Below are positions 20,503 through 34,989 of a stretch of DNA of 64,000 bases, one piece after another. Position numbers and translations under genes: made by a program. Each line of letters opens with the position of its first letter. Position 1 is the stretch's first letter. A model generated the notes under the pieces. It was not told where the DNA came from. It searched no databases and worked only from the letters and a program-made list of their open reading frames with translations. Location of the stretch: positions 38,198,207 through 38,262,206 of the forward strand of contig NC_044283.2 in NCBI RefSeq assembly GCF_004027225.2, given 5' to 3'. Source of the DNA: Strigops habroptila (lineage: Eukaryota > Chordata > Aves > Psittaciformes > Psittacidae).

Positions 20503-23500
20503 TCTTCTCAAGAATTTTATAACCAACTGCCAAGGCTGTGGGTACATACCTGTATTTTTCCAGTCACATACTGTGCCTTCAGAATTTGAGGGCAGAAAAG
20601 AGCCTTCTCCGTTTAAATCCGTTTTGAATCCAAGAAACAGAAACTTTGACTTGTTTACTATGCTTCACTTGACATACTGCCTCCAGGGCAATGTTCAAAA
20701 CGACCTTACATAACAGTTTACATTCATAATCCATCACTGCAGAAAGAAATCAAAACAACAGGCTCTTTCTCGCTTCGTTCTGAAGGGCTGCTCTTGTTCT
20801 ATGTGGTGTCCTCAGGAAAGAACCAGTGATGAAGTCAGATTAGAACTACACAAAACAGAAAACACCCTTCCCCTCCCCAGAAAAAAGCCCCAAGGTTGGC
20901 AATGTGCATTTGCAAATTAATTGCAAGAATCGAGTGACTTAAAAATGAATAGAACAACTTTTCTTCAAAGCTCAAAGGCCTTTTTAATTCAGGTGACAAA
21001 GCCCACTGAAATATCTCAAGTATCACATTTAAAACAGATTAAATATTAATATATGCACACATTATGCCCTTTTACATGTAAAATTTTCATTATTTTCAGG
21101 GAAGACTGCATTTAACACAGATTTCTTTTCCCTTCCAATTTATTTCTGCACCTATCAATATAATATTCCAAGATTTTGCAAAATGTTATTACTTACCAGA
21201 ATAGGAGAAATCTCACCCTCTTTAAACTTGAAGCTGATAATGAAAACCTCCATCTTTCTACTTGTCAGTCCAAAAAAAAACCCATTCTTATTCACCTCAC
21301 AAAGTGAGTGAACGAACAAATATGACACAGCAGGTTTAGCGCTAAGAAGTCAATGGATTGACAAAAACCTTGAATTTTGAAGTAGTCTTACTATCACCAG
21401 ATCTAAAACAGTTTTGCTAAACAGGTCCCCTTCTTTGGTAAGAGAAACAAGGATAGAAGCTTTATAATAGCCTTCAGTGCTTCTTGATAAATAGCAAAAA
21501 AGCTCAGTGGAAATGTTCAACTTCTTTATGATTAAAAAACAAACCTTTAATGTAGTTTTTGTTTACTGTGTCATAAGTGCAGCGTTGGAAGTTGTTGCCA
21601 AAGAATCATTGGAACAGGCATCACTAAAGCAGTGTCAGCCAGCCAGCTCTTTGAAAATGATTCAGTTCCTCTAGTCTTATGACTAAAATAATATCCAGTG
21701 GCTCCAGCTCGAAGCCTGGTTAATACATCTGTCCAGAACACATAATTACTTGGTCATAACATTCCCCCGGCCACCAGCCAACAAACCAATCAGCATTTCT
21801 TCCTAACTCACTAGAATTTTTGCTGTGTCAAACTGTTTGATCTCTAGGTAGTAAAAATGCAAAAAATGGAAGGACACTGCACTGGAAGGTTTTAATTTAA
21901 CATAGTTTCTCGTGGAAATTAAATCTGAAAAGAAACTTTTTTTGGTGTGCATTGCTGAAGCTGAGATTTTCATTCTGCTTTGCGAATGATATTAATGTTT
22001 ATATCTTGTAGCTTTCTTCTTATCTCTTCACCAGCTAAGATTCTGCAATGTAATGTACTCTCACTTTCGTCAATTGCTTTCACAAGAAAACTCATGTTTA
22101 TAAGAAAATTAAATGATACTAGCAAATTTAAAAGGCCGTTTTGTGTGTAACTACCAAGGAAAAAGGTGTGTACACTGTATGTGGAAATGAAACTGAAAGA
22201 GACGAAACACAATCTGGATTTATGCAAATGCTACTATCCACAGTCCTTTAAGCTTTATTTGTAAGACTATTGAGTTTAATTTGCAAGAGTATATGTTTAA
22301 TTTTCTGCAGCTAAATTTTGAGGACCCTGATCCACATCCTAAGGCACTGGAATCTATAAAAGCTGTATATTGACTTCACTAGGACACAGGATCAAGAGAA
22401 CTATAGTGTTATACTTCCATATCATGTGCCAAAACCACAGCCATGAAACCACTCCATGCACATTTCAGAGTATTTCAATCTTTTCTCTATACAGATACAA
22501 TATTTCTAAGATGACAAAATGACAAAAGAAAATGGCAAAATTTCTGTCATGAAGAGCTTAGACAACACCCTCAGATGTGCAACCTCAAGGACCCCACACA
22601 ATTTCCAACTTGCTCAAACGCTGTAGTTTTTCACAGTATCCTTTTTCACGGTGTCTATAGACCAACAAGCACCTTTAGCTCATGGCTGATACTCAGAATT
22701 TTAGGACACTACAGGAATACAAATAAAGAACAATGTACCTCCCCTGTCCACAATGAATATCAGTCATTCATTCTGGTGAATGGGAAACACACAAAAACAT
22801 TCCTTAATTTCCCTTCACAAGAGTCACACCAGATATAGATACATTTGCTCTGTCTAGACTAGTGCATGGATGAGGATGGTAAGGTACCCCTCTTCATCTT
22901 AAATGGAAGACTGGAAGGAAGATGAGGTAGCTTTCATTTGGATTCTGTGTATGGGTTTTCTCTCCATAGGAAAAAAGACGCAGAAGGAGGAGGGACTGGG
23001 GTGTGGTTGGATTTCACTTTCAGAGAAACTCAGAAGCTTTCCCGATTTAGATTTTGCTGTTTATTCATTATTAGTATCAAATCTTTAAGATTCAGCATCT
23101 ACTCTGTACAAAAGGGGAATTTAAGGGATCCAAACAACATATTCTGAATTTCTGTCATACTACAATACAGGGATAGTCAAATATTTCAAAGGTTTATAGA
23201 TACGTAGTACAAGTGTTAATAATAGTATCAGACATTTCAACATCGATGAAGACTTTATGCATTAAGGTGTTAGAGAATCTGTGACAGAACTTCAAAATGG
23301 TTCATTATAACCACAAAGGATGCCAAGGATGGTGTTCTTATCATTTATACCAGCTTCTGCTTGAAAGTACCCTTACTTTCCTGAACATAAACATGAAAAT
23401 TATTATACTTAAAACCAAAACTAGCTCTTCATAACATTTGAGCAAAATGGGAAAATATTTTACAACTTGTATCCCCCAGAGGATACATAACAAATATTAA

Positions 23501-25920
23501 GGCTGATGGATTAAGTTTGAAAATGCCAGAATAACACTTCCTGAATTCGTGCAACCTACCCACATCAGTTGCCTCTTTGTGGAAATGCACTTTTGTCCAG
23601 CTTTAATTCTATGATCCTGCACTAGATTTTCAACAGAACTCCTGTTGAAAGAAGACTTTTTTATGTCTTCTGCATTCATTGTATGTTTAAGTATTACACA
23701 GAGGCATGTTATCCAAGTTCAGCTTTGAATACAAAACTATGAACTTCATGTTTTTACACCCAATTTCACCTTTCTCCCTCACACTCAGTTTAATGGAGAG
23801 CTTTGCAGATTTATTTTCACACCACCTTAGTATGAAGACCCATGAGATTACTGGCATTTTTATCCTTGTGGAGAAATCAAAAATTCAGATCTGGAACAGT
23901 TGTAAATTTGTGAGACCATCTTAACATATGCATAACTGTGAAAATTGGATTTACACTGCATAGGCTCTGAGGATCAGCACTGAACAATTTCAGCAGTAGT
24001 CATGAGGGATCAGTACCCCTGGAAAGCTGGCCACAGGTCTTTCAAATTAGTTAACATGAGTAATTATGAATATAAAACAAATATCTGAATGAGAGCACTA
24101 GCATTTACTTACTTTTCTTACTTTGCATACTTACTGTTTCCCTCATCTGCAGGAGTGAAAACACCCAAAAAAGGAGATCATCAAAGTCAGCATTCAGTAT
24201 GAGTCTCTTTTTTCCTGTCCCCCTATTGTTTCAACTTTTTCCAGTACCTGCAATATGTAAGGAAGAATTCCTACAGTCACCTTAGCTACAACAGCATAAC
24301 CCACCCTGGAGCAGGCTTACAGCATAGTACTGCCATGCAGCACTGAACCAGCTCTTGGCTTTAGTTCTCACCACCCTCCTCTATCCTGGTTTCTTTTCTT
24401 ACTTCATTGAAAGAAAAGGGAAGCAGCATATTCTCCTTAACCCATCTTAAAAAAAAAACAACAAACCCAAAACAGCAACTAATTAAGACATATTTTATAT
24501 TTAGAGAAGCAAAACCAAGTGCCCAGTCTCTGGACTTGGTCAAACTAGCTCTGGGGATTCTGTAGTTAATATGAAGAATCTGACATGCTTTAGGGCAAAG
24601 GCACCTGAACATCAAGGTTCTAATTTGGAAATGTCTACAGGTTTCTGTGAAAGTATTCCCATGGATGGGGTTTTAGCTTAAAAAATTGTCCCTCACAGTA
24701 ATATAGTCATATGACATTTTATCTTTGCTACAAAGTGCAGAAAGGCTGTATAGTTGCAGATAAGACTCAGCTTTACAAGATTGTACATGAGTAACAGGGA
24801 GCTCACCATCATCACCATGCTCTCTCTGGTTGCTTAACTTCTCACATATAATCTCAGACATTATTTTGCACAAAGGAATTTTTCCACAAGACAGAATAAA
24901 AAATAATTATTAGGTCTTGTTTACTGGCCCATGCCTGAGTTACATGCAGTTACCTGCACGCCCAGCAGCAGTCCAAATAAAAGTACAGGAGACATTTAAG
25001 TAGTGGCCCTACCAGTCAGATTAATTTTGTGCAACTACTGGTGTATATTTCAGAAAACCAAAGGTGTCTTTTCTTGAGGCAGGACAAATTAGACTTTGCT
25101 GTATTGCTAACCCCAGACTCCTTGTTACAACATCAAAAGTTGTTTGTATCTTGTATTTTAATAATTTGACTTAAAAGCACGTGAATCATCAGATCAGGTT
25201 TAAATACTTGTCATGTGTTCACAGCTACATCCACAACATAACCTGTTGTCTGGGTTATCTTTTATCCTTAGTGAAAGAAATTGACATTGTAGGGCATGAT
25301 TTCAAGCATCTATGTCTCTATTGTCTAAAAAAGTAAGTCACAGTCTACTTACAGATAGAAGGATCTTAAATAAATAATCACTCTACGATGTGTGCAGTTA
25401 ATGTCACCAGCAAATCAGCAATGGACATACACATATTGAATCTGAAAGTGACAACAACATCTATGTTTATAACAGAAACAATAGAAGTAGGTTAATAAAT
25501 ATTCTGCATTGAAACAGATCAGCTAAATTCTTTTGCTGTTCAAACCTGAAGCCTGGATATTCTCACTAAGTCACTGTCCATGTTAATTTTCAATTACTTT
25601 GCATAAAGAATTGTTTGTATAGTTGTAGTAAGCCAGAACTTTATAACATGACGTGGACAGCATGTTCACTAGATGATTGTACCAGATATTTAAGGAGAGG
25701 CCTCTTAGTAGAAAAACAAATACTGCAACCCATTTAAGCCACAGAACAAGTATTTCAAAAGCACACTTTGGGCCTGCAGCAAGAGCTGCATATAAATAAG
25801 GCTGTATTTCAACAGGATCATGAGAACAGGTAGCTTCTACATAAGCAACAGTATCTCCCAGTCAACTCATACATTAACTGAAACTACCAACTTGTTACCT
25901 TCTTTAAGTGTACACAAAAG

Positions 25921-26192
25921 CTGTGAAACACTGGAACAAGTTGCCCAGAGAAGCTGTGGCTGCCCCATCCCTGGCAGGGTTCAAGGCCAGGCTGGACGGA
26001 GCCTTGGGTGACATGGTCTAGTGTGACGCATCCCTGCCCATGGCAGGGGGTTGGAACTAGATGATCTTAAGGTCCTTTCCAACCCAAGCCATTCTGTGAT
26101 TCTGTGATTCTGTGTCCCTGTCTATGGCAGGAGGGTTAGAACTAGATGATCTTTAAGGTCCCTTCCAACCCAAACCATTCTGTGAGTCTGTC
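25921..26192 (+). mobile_element. CR1 LINE 3' end with duplicated tail
   Basis: This is a 5'-truncated CR1 retrotransposon, recognised by its 3' region: CCCATCCCTGGCAGGGTTC, the GGTTGGAACTAGATGATC block, TTCCAACCCAAGCCATTC and the octamer repeat ATTCTGTG. CR1 is the dominant LINE of birds, and 5' truncation is the rule. No reverse-transcriptase sequence remains. After the octamer array the last ~75 bases are repeated at about 26117-26190 (GGTTAGAACTAGATGATC through CCATTCTGTG), differing at several positions. This is either a tandem duplication of the tail or a second, very short insertion into the first. Confidence 0.9.
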
Positions 26193-26871
26193 CATAGAAA
26201 GACCACAGTGACATCTGAAGAGAAACATTAAGACACCAGACACTTGGACAGAATTGTGTGTTAATCTGGTTTAATGCTGAAATCAGATTGCAGCCTCGAA
26301 CTGACCAAAGAAGACTACAATGAAGTTTTTTCCAAGGCTGGTTCTGCACAGGGCTGGGAGAGGCTGCTGTGCAGAGTTTGTTCAGAATAGCTAGGCAGGT
26401 TTTTTGTTCTGGTGGGTTTCTCTGTTCCTTCTTTCAAATCAAGCGTTAGATTCTGCTGAAAGTTAAACACTTTCCCCACAACCTGGGAGGAGCTTTTTTT
26501 GATTTGATCGTTTCTTAAAAAAAAACCCAAGTCACCAAATTTGAATTCTTAGGATTTGTATGAAAAGGGTATTATATGACCAGACACTGTAGATCCTATG
26601 TTAAAAGCTACTATAAAGAGGATACAAACCCTCACTCCTCCTTCTCTTTGTTTCTTACATTTGCAGGAGCTGCAGCATTATATGTTCTTGTGTTCTGGTC
26701 CTTCCTACCTCCTAGGGAGCCAGTACGTTTGGCAGCATTCCCCGGTCTTCCTTTCCCAAAGATCCATATTTCAAATCCAAAGAGCATATTCCCCCAAAGA
26801 GCATTTCTCCATGTGTCCTCCTTCTTTGCTTTGCTAGGAAAACACATATGTGTCAGTTCTCTATAAAATGT

Positions 26872-26893
26872 TATTTATATACATATATAAATA
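26872..26893. repeat. 10-bp AT inverted repeat beside a poly(C) run
   Basis: TATTTATATA and TATATAAATA are separated by CA. A 12-base palindrome ACACATATGTGT lies just upstream at 26842-26853. Both are TA-rich and probably simple-sequence derived. Confidence 0.7.
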
Positions 26894-26908
26894 CAAATTT
26901 TAACACCA

Positions 26909-26924
26909 CCCCCCCCCCCCCCCC
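26909..26924 (+). repeat. C16 homopolymer
   Basis: Sixteen consecutive C, preceded by ACCA. Long G/C homopolymers are unusual in otherwise AT-rich DNA and are prone to length error in assemblies. The minus strand is G16, with quadruplex potential. Confidence 0.85.
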
Positions 26925-27635
26925 TTCTGAAACAGCATCACAAACCACTTCAGCATGTCATTTAAAGAAGGGAAAGGCTAAAAAGTTGTCTTAATTTATT
27001 CCAAAAGTAAGGTTAGTACACAAATGAAAGAAAGCAATAAGTTACAGCCAATGGGTCTGCATACTTAAGATTTTATGTACCACCTTAACAATCCCTCTTC
27101 TAATTCTCATATTTATCCCCTACATATGCGTTGGCCACAAACATTTACATAGATGATGGCTAGATACTAATTTTTCCCTGAAATCATTATTGTTCCTCTC
27201 AGTACCATAAAATTCCGATAAGCCCAACTTGCCAAAACACTACCTAACCACAGGCAGTGAAGTATCTGTTACCTTCTGCCTCAGCAATGTGGAGAGGCAT
27301 CTAGAATCTGAATTCCTCTCTGGAGATGCCTATTGGTTGTGAGGCTTAAAGTTAACATGACTAAGGTTATGTTAACATTATCTCAGCTAAGGTTACTTCA
27401 AATGAGGGACTTCATATCTATCCCTATGGGGCAGTGGGTTGCACCCAGGCCAGCTTCTCGCAGGGTGCTTCGTCAAGGCACGACATCTGCAGCAATCTCT
27501 GCTGCCACTCTTTCTAAAGGCAATATTCATCCTTCCTCTCAGAAATGAAAATGAAAACTAGTGTGTGACAAGAATGTACAGTATGATGCAAAGCACTTCA
27601 TGTCATAGAAAAACAGCTTACAAACAGCATGCCAG

Positions 27636-27649
27636 TGATGATATCATCA
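27636..27649. repeat. 14-bp perfect palindrome
   Basis: TGATGATATCATCA reads the same on both strands. It could be a dimeric factor site, but no named family fits exactly. Confidence 0.7.
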
Positions 27650-28132
27650 TAGACAACAATTAATTTGGAAACTGGAAGGGAGAAGCCAATATCCCTAGTG
27701 TTATGTGATTTTGTACTGAAAGGCCCTCGCACCAATGCACACATGCGCAGGAATGGAATTAAAAGCACTTAGTTTTGGGACTGAACACAGGAAAATATAC
27801 AGTTGGGAACAAGTTTGCATTGGTCAGTAGATGAGATAATTTGCTTTATTCTTTAACTTGTTTTGAGCATGTATTAACATTTCCTGATTTTTGCAGGCTT
27901 AAGCAGCAAGCTGGATACTAACAGAGGGCTTTTTTCTCCCTGAATGTGCATCTTTTCTGAACTATTTATTGCCTTGGTAAAAAAGAAAATCTTAAATTAC
28001 TATTAAATACACTTTTGACTGAATCCAGGCTACAATGTGATGAGCAACTATGTATTCTGGATGAACTCTGAAGAGTTTCTTGCAGGCATATATTCATCCC
28101 TTCACCAAGACAATCCACTGGGCTTCAGGGAG

Positions 28133-28144
28133 TATATATATATA
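28133..28144. repeat. short (TA)n repeat
   Basis: Six TA units in AT-rich DNA, with further TATATA runs nearby at about 28157-28176. Confidence 0.8.
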
Positions 28145-31100
28145 TTGCACTCTGTGTATATAGATGCTGTATATATTACTGTTTCCTTAAAATAACAAGC
28201 AGAGTCATGAAAAAAAAAAAAATAATAAAGATGAAAGACATAACTGCTTAGTTTGGAAATTAAACATAAATTGAGGTGGAAGAAATTCTCATTATTTACT
28301 TAGGGCCTGATCCAAAGCTCTTTAAAGTCAGTGGAAAGAACATCAACTACACAAGGATTTAAATTGTGACACTACAGTTGGATGCTTCGGAAAATTGTCT
28401 GGGAAAGCAGCACACAAAAAGCCTACTTAGAAGTGGAGAGGGAAGTGGCCTCCTGGATTATCCCAAACCATTTTTACCTGTGGGATAGTCTTGATCTTAG
28501 CTTACAAGGACATGCATTGCTTTATCTTTATCATGTACAGACATGCATCTGTACGAGAATGCAGCTTGCTAAAACACAAGTTGATCTAGTATAAGAAAGG
28601 GCTAGAGCAGGAAATAAAGCAACTTGGGTAATATTTGCATGAATGCTGTAACTAGGGGAGGACACCTGAAAGCAGCTAAGTCTGTGACATCTGCAGAGGC
28701 TCTGTCTCAGCCCATTCTGCAGCTCAGGCCAGTGGTCTGTGTACCACAGTTTTGAGAGCAATGTTGGTATATCATGCACTTCTCCAGGCCCATGTTGTTG
28801 AAATGCATGCTGAGCAAAGAAATTATCAATATGAAGGGAAACCACTACTTTGGATTTCCAGCATTCTGTCCCATATTGTCTAATATTTCCACTGCAACTA
28901 AACAGTGCATCCAAAATATAGGTTGAGACCTTTTTGATGATAACTTTTTCCTCCCTATAGGACGACTTTTTTTTTTTTGTGTTTTTGTTCTTATGTTTGT
29001 TCTTTGTGAGTTTTAAATGAAAAGATTCTCTCCACTAACAAGTCCATCTATTATTCTGACTGGATATTAAGTTACCATTAATTTAACACACCACAAGACT
29101 GAAGTCCAAATATTACCTCTTGAACACAGACATTATGTAGCACCTACACAGAACCCTCCTCTAGACACTTTAATATATTGTGGGACATATAGCTTTCCAT
29201 TTGAGATCCAGGAGAGACAAAATATGAGCTGAAAGGGTGTAACACACCTGAACGTAATTCCAAAGCTTTCTTCTTCACTATTACATTATTTGCTCTATGA
29301 CTATTGCAGGCTATGGTTCTGCTGCCTGTAATCAAATCAAAACAACATAAGAGTATATCAAGACTTTGTATAGTATGTATCGTTGGTCCTATATTTCCAT
29401 CAACAAAAAGTACAGCAAAAATAGCAGTTGAGTCGCCATTGATTCAAAAAGTCTGGTTCTGTGCAACTGACAGAGAATCACAAAATTAAATCATTAATGA
29501 AATTTAATTTCTTGTATAAAATTATGATACTGAACTTTTTCTGCCCTATTTGATTGTAAGTCATCTGAGGAAAGAATAAAAAAGGAATTTAGTGTTTGCT
29601 TGTAAAATCACTGGAAACAGAAACCTGATCCAGCTGAAGTCTTACAGTAAAAAAAATTCCTCACCACCACATTGCTACTGTTTAATTGTTTATTAGTCTG
29701 AAAATGTAGTCCCAATAGTAATGTTAAAGTCTGGTTCTACACCAGCCAAGGCACACAAGGTAGAGCTGGAAAAGATTCAGTTAGTTTACAGCATCGCATT
29801 TTGCAGTGTCAAGCAGTAAATGTTTACTTTAAAAACAAAGACATCATAATATCTTGTTTAAATTAAATGCTGAAAATATAAACAGACTTTTTTTTTATTT
29901 TTTTTTTTTTATGTTTAGACTCATCGTAGTGGAAGCAGCTTGCAATACATGGATAAAACTAAACCGATACAGTGATATTATTCTGGGAAACCTAAATTTT
30001 ACCTTCAAGAATCTGTGTCCGTCCTGGCAAGCCAGCTGAGAAAGTTCACCTGCTTAAACTTCAGTAACCAAATTTAAAGAAAAACTTCCAAGAAATTAAG
30101 TCAGCAATGCTAAGCAGGTGTGGGGAAATGTCAGCTTTTGCATAAAGAGCAATTTTCACAGGAAATATAGGCCGTTTGACTACCAATTCTATTTATGGCA
30201 TCTTCAGGTTTCACCCCCCTCCATTTTTGTATTAGAAGTACCCAGAGTAGTATTTAGATGCCCAAATCAACTCCATGCCTTTTTAGAATGTGAAGAAGTC
30301 TCCTAGGAGACAGCTGTGACATTTCTCTCAGCTCTTGATCTCATAAGTCTAGTTACAAACAAAGATGATGTTCACTGCTTCACCGCTTCTGGTAACAATT
30401 TCTTCCCCTAAATGCTGATATTACCATCTCCACCATTTTCACTACAGTGCATCAGAGCATGGTGACTTGTACTCTATATGCAGAAAGCAGCCTATTCTTT
30501 AAACATCTGTTTTTCTCCCAAGTTGAACAATGTGTTAAGGAGTTCTTAATGTAATATCATGTTCTGCAGTGTATTTCATTCAACATATGTTCTGGCACAC
30601 ATTCATTGGCATTTTTCACTTATATTTATTCTCAAGTTGCTGCTCTACCCAGCTCCTCACTCTTCCCCTCCTTTCTAGGATAAATCCCAAAGGAATACCA
30701 AAATAAACCCACAAACACTCCATGGCATTATTGCCCTTTTCCCTGAGCCCTTATCAAATGGCAGAGATGTTGACTGGTGCCTTCCTGAGAGTGGGCAGTA
30801 CCATTCCTCAAAGATAACCATGATTCCACATGAGAAGTTGGGCCAGGGCAAGTCATCCAAGTTCCAAAAGCAATGCACACAAAGCAGCATGACCAAGACA
30901 GCAAAAAGCCACTCTCCATCCTGCAGCAGTGATAGCCACTTGCATCTCTCTCAACGCCATGTGGGTCTGTGGCAAACAAGTCTCCTGTGTTGTCTCTGTG
31001 TCTCTAACAAGTTATTACACAGCCCTGTCAAAAGCAGTGGGTCTATTTTGTGTCTTAAATTTAGTAGTGTACTCATTTTCTCTACTTTGTTAGGGCAAGA

Positions 31101-33510
31101 GAGTATATTCTTTTGTATGAAAGCTAGCACATTTTTATAGTAATTAATAAATTACAAGACAATGTTGTACATTTTTAGGTTAGATTGTATTTTGCAAAAG
31201 AATTTCAACCTTTTCTAAATGGCATTACTAGGAACATGGCAGTACATGAAATGGAATGTAAATACCTGCAGTTTTTTAAACCATATTACTTTTAACCATA
31301 CCATTCTGAATGATCCCAAACTGCTTTCCAAATTGATGTATGAATAACATGGCTTAGTTGCTAAAGCCACAGGAGAAACTGCTATACCACAAAATGGATT
31401 AGCACAGCTTTTTTTCCTGGCAGAGTATGTTTGTTATGAACTCTTCAATAAAATATTGTATTTCAAAATACTGGGCTTTAAAGAACACATTAGCAAAGAC
31501 TCAGTCTCTGTCTTCCAGCCAAAAAGTCCTCCGAACTGTTTAGAAAGGGGTATTGTATTTTTCCTTGGTTACCCCAAATACAGTATTCAAAGAGAACATT
31601 ATTCAGAAGCTATTGAGTAGGAACAAATGTCTGTCTTGAAGTCCCAGATGATTTTGATGGCTTTAAGAGAAATTTAACATTTCAAATTGCTCTGTCAAAA
31701 TCAATTCCTATAAACACATACTTAGTATTATAAGAAGTGGATATTTGAGCCTGTATAAAGAAACCACTCATAATAGAACACAGAAAAGAACTTACAGAGG
31801 ATTCTTCACAGTGGCTGCTGGTTTTACAGAGAGCTGAGTTGAAGATTCAGGAATGGAGAAGGAGGGCAAAAGAATCACAGTATATGGTCATCAAACATTG
31901 CAACATCTGCTGAGTCCAAGGTATTGTCATTTTAAGCAAAAATCCTTTATTTTTTATTTTGATTGACAAAGAAGCTACTTTTGCAGAGGTGAACTCTCAT
32001 TTTAATCTGTGCTTCAAACACACAGGCTAAAGATCACCGTCAGTACTGCTGCTGCACAGACTTTGCGAACGCTGCCACAGAAGGATGCACAGGCTGATTA
32101 CTGAACTTCCACTGCTGCCTTTGGCTGTCCCAAATGTCTTCTGTCCTGCTGCACATGAAGATGTTTAGATCTGTGCTAGGTGGCAAGGAGTTGCCCACTG
32201 CCAATGCAGAGTCCTGACGTTCTTGCTTTCTTTCCTACCTTGCATATGCATAGAGGTGGGAGGCTGACTTGGCCTGCAATCATAGGGGTTTATAGCTTGC
32301 TTTCAGCACACCAGAAAATAAATCAAAGTAAAAAAATCATACAATTTCAGCTTTTCTTATAATAATCTTGTTTCCTGGTGGACAGGTACTAGAAAAAGAA
32401 AAAATAAATCAGATTTCATAGAACTGCAGTGTAATGCAGAGTCTTCCATATCAAAATATAACCCAGTAAAGAGCAAAGACCAAAATTAACAGCCGCCTTT
32501 GGAGTTAAAGTATGCAAGCTACCACACTTTATACAGCCCAAGAAAGAAAAGCACTGAAACACAGTTCTTACTTGCAAGCTTGTAATGTTGCAGATGAGGT
32601 GACACGCTCAAAGGTCAGTGCATGCTCCTGCACTCAGTTGGGTCCAGCTGTGAGTTTGCTACTCACATGGTTAAACCCACAAAAGATGTTTTGGACTTGC
32701 ACTGAATTTTGTTTTGTTTTTTTTTTATTTATTTATTCAAAGTTCCCTGTGTTTTCTTGCAGTTCTTGTTTAGAAGATATACTGTGTTGCTTATCTGTGT
32801 GCGGCATGAATCAAAGATGCTGAACAGAGGCTGTTCAGAGACATGAAATGACACGACTAAGTACTGAGACATGAAAAATACTTTCTAATACTTAGTCCTG
32901 CAATATTTCATTCAGTCCAGTTCGATCCACAAAGCAACCAATATCATAAGTTTAGGAAGTGACTGGTGTAATTCAAGTAATTGAAGTTATACATGAGCTT
33001 CAGGGCAGTTGTGGTCTAAGAGCAAATAGAATTTTGTGATACTGCATCTCTTGTGTAGAAGCTACATTTAACATTCTCTCTCTCCTTAGGATGCCCTGTA
33101 TTTTTGAAAACAGAAGAAAATACCTTTATTGATGCAAACAACCTCCCCTCTTTCCTTCACTAAAAGGAAGGATTAATGATGAATCATATTTTGATATTAA
33201 ATTTAAGAATTCTCTGCAAAGGTAGAAGAGCATAGTCAGTTGAAAGTGTCAAGATAGAGGAAAAACATTCAAAATTATTTTTCTAGCTTAACTCAAAAAA
33301 GTCAGAAACATAGTTCATGTCTCTATTACCTTAACACTGTTAAGCAAAGATAAAAAAAATCCAAACAAAACCATGCAATATCAGAGACAGACCTTTCAAG
33401 GTGCTTTCAAAGATGCATTTGTGCATTAAGCTTGTACACATGCACACTTCTTGCCCAAAAGCTCTCATGTTCACACAGATTATAACAGTGCACACCCCAC
33501 GCATAGCAGG

Positions 33511-33535
33511 AGCTGATTTTTCATTTTAATCAGCT
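33511..33535. repeat. 8-bp inverted repeat with 9-base loop
   Basis: AGCTGATT and AATCAGCT flank a T-rich spacer. Chance occurrence is likely at this arm length. Confidence 0.55.
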
Positions 33536-34989
33536 AATGCACAAGCTAGAGCACCAAAATTTATTTATTTTTTTCAATAGAAAACACATACTTGAAGCAG
33601 GAATAAGTTATTGAATATTACAATTACCATTTTTTACGTTTACTTAAAAGTAATATAGGTACATTGTACCTTGTCTGAGTATGTCTCACAGAAAAAGAAA
33701 AAAAAAAGACCAGAGAGAAATGGTGGCCAGGGAAGTAAATTAGACTTTTCCAGCCTCATTAAAGTCAGGTATGGTTCATAGTCTTAATGCAGCAGAAAGA
33801 GTGTTTTGGAATAAGTATGCTGCACAGGACAACAGACAAACAGGATATCAAGAAAGATAAAAAGAAGTTAAATCCTGAATATGCTCTTTTATAAAGGAAC
33901 TCATCATGTTATTTGTGAGCTTTGTTCATAAATTTAGACTTTAATTTCAGAATTTGCTATGTAAATTAGAATTACGGTTGAGGAGTTGTGAAGAAAGAAG
34001 TTACCTTGAAATTGCATGAGGGAACAGATACCAGATTTCTCCATCTGCTTGCTTGTCTGGGGTCCCAGTTATAGTTTAGTCCAACCTTATGAGAATGCTT
34101 TCATGTTACTTGTATTTGTATGCAGTAATTACAAAAAGATTTTCTTAACCCTTACCCACTGATCCCTAAGAAGCCTTAAGAGCAGCTTTTCCGTGAGAGA
34201 GTCCAGTCAGCTGTACTTGCAGACCACTTTCTAATGTTTTTTAACCTTATGTCATTTGGACTTCCCTCTAAAAACAGATACATTCCAGTAAGTGGCTCAT
34301 TAGCATTACATAGGAGAAGAATCCTTATTTTTTTTCCTTTTAAAACCACCATATCCTTAGCTATCTATCTCTGGTGTTTGTACTGATATTACAGCCACTT
34401 CAGTAAATTGAAGCTCTTCCACAGATCTCTACTCCAAATCAGCGCTAGCCTCAATTCTTTGGCCGAGGCAAATGCCAGACGTTGTTTATACAGTGGTAAT
34501 CAACATGGTAAATTTAGAATATACCAGAATAAATTATGATAAATTTGCTGCCTCAGGATAAAGATAACATACGGGTAGAGTCAGCAGTTATCTCTTAAAA
34601 AAAGGGAAATTGATGAGCAGACATTTTTTTTCCTTCCAGGCTATCATAATAAATATTTTTTTCTTCTCTGGGATTTGTAGAAAAAGAAGATGGGACATGT
34701 GGATCTCATGAACTCTGATGCTAAATACAGCTACAACTTCTGAAAGACTGTCTTCCCTATATTTCAAGTTGAACTCCACATTCATTCCTTAGCATTAAGA
34801 GTTGTTTTCTCTGTTTTTTTTATCCCTGTCATCTCTCCAGAGGTTAGGAAATGAACTGTGTGCCAACAGAGAGCAAAGCAGCACAGTACCCAAGCACCTG
34901 ATAACATTGGTGCCTTTTTTCCCCTACCTCAGCAGCGCATCTTGCTGCTATTACCAGAAGGGATTCCAGAATCATCAGCTAGCGTAATA

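Larger units (their letters stand above)
16745..25900. other. gene-free AT-rich DNA
   Basis: No coding exon is supportable. A small CpG-enriched patch at 17186-17327 has six CpGs by my count, just after a donor-like GAG|GTAAGT at 17171-17179. The open frame at 19139-19417 has no recognisable domain and no convincing splice context. Short repeats inside are listed separately. Confidence 0.6.

Noticed and set aside
28531..28914. 127-codon minus-strand open frame, first suspected of being a retroelement remnant
   Set aside because: No reverse-transcriptase, integrase or gag motif and no flanking LTRs or target duplications. Similarity to any element could not be supported.
30668..30980. Two overlapping minus-strand open frames suggestive of an exon
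   Set aside because: No consistent frame with good acceptor and donor and no recognisable protein; left unannotated.
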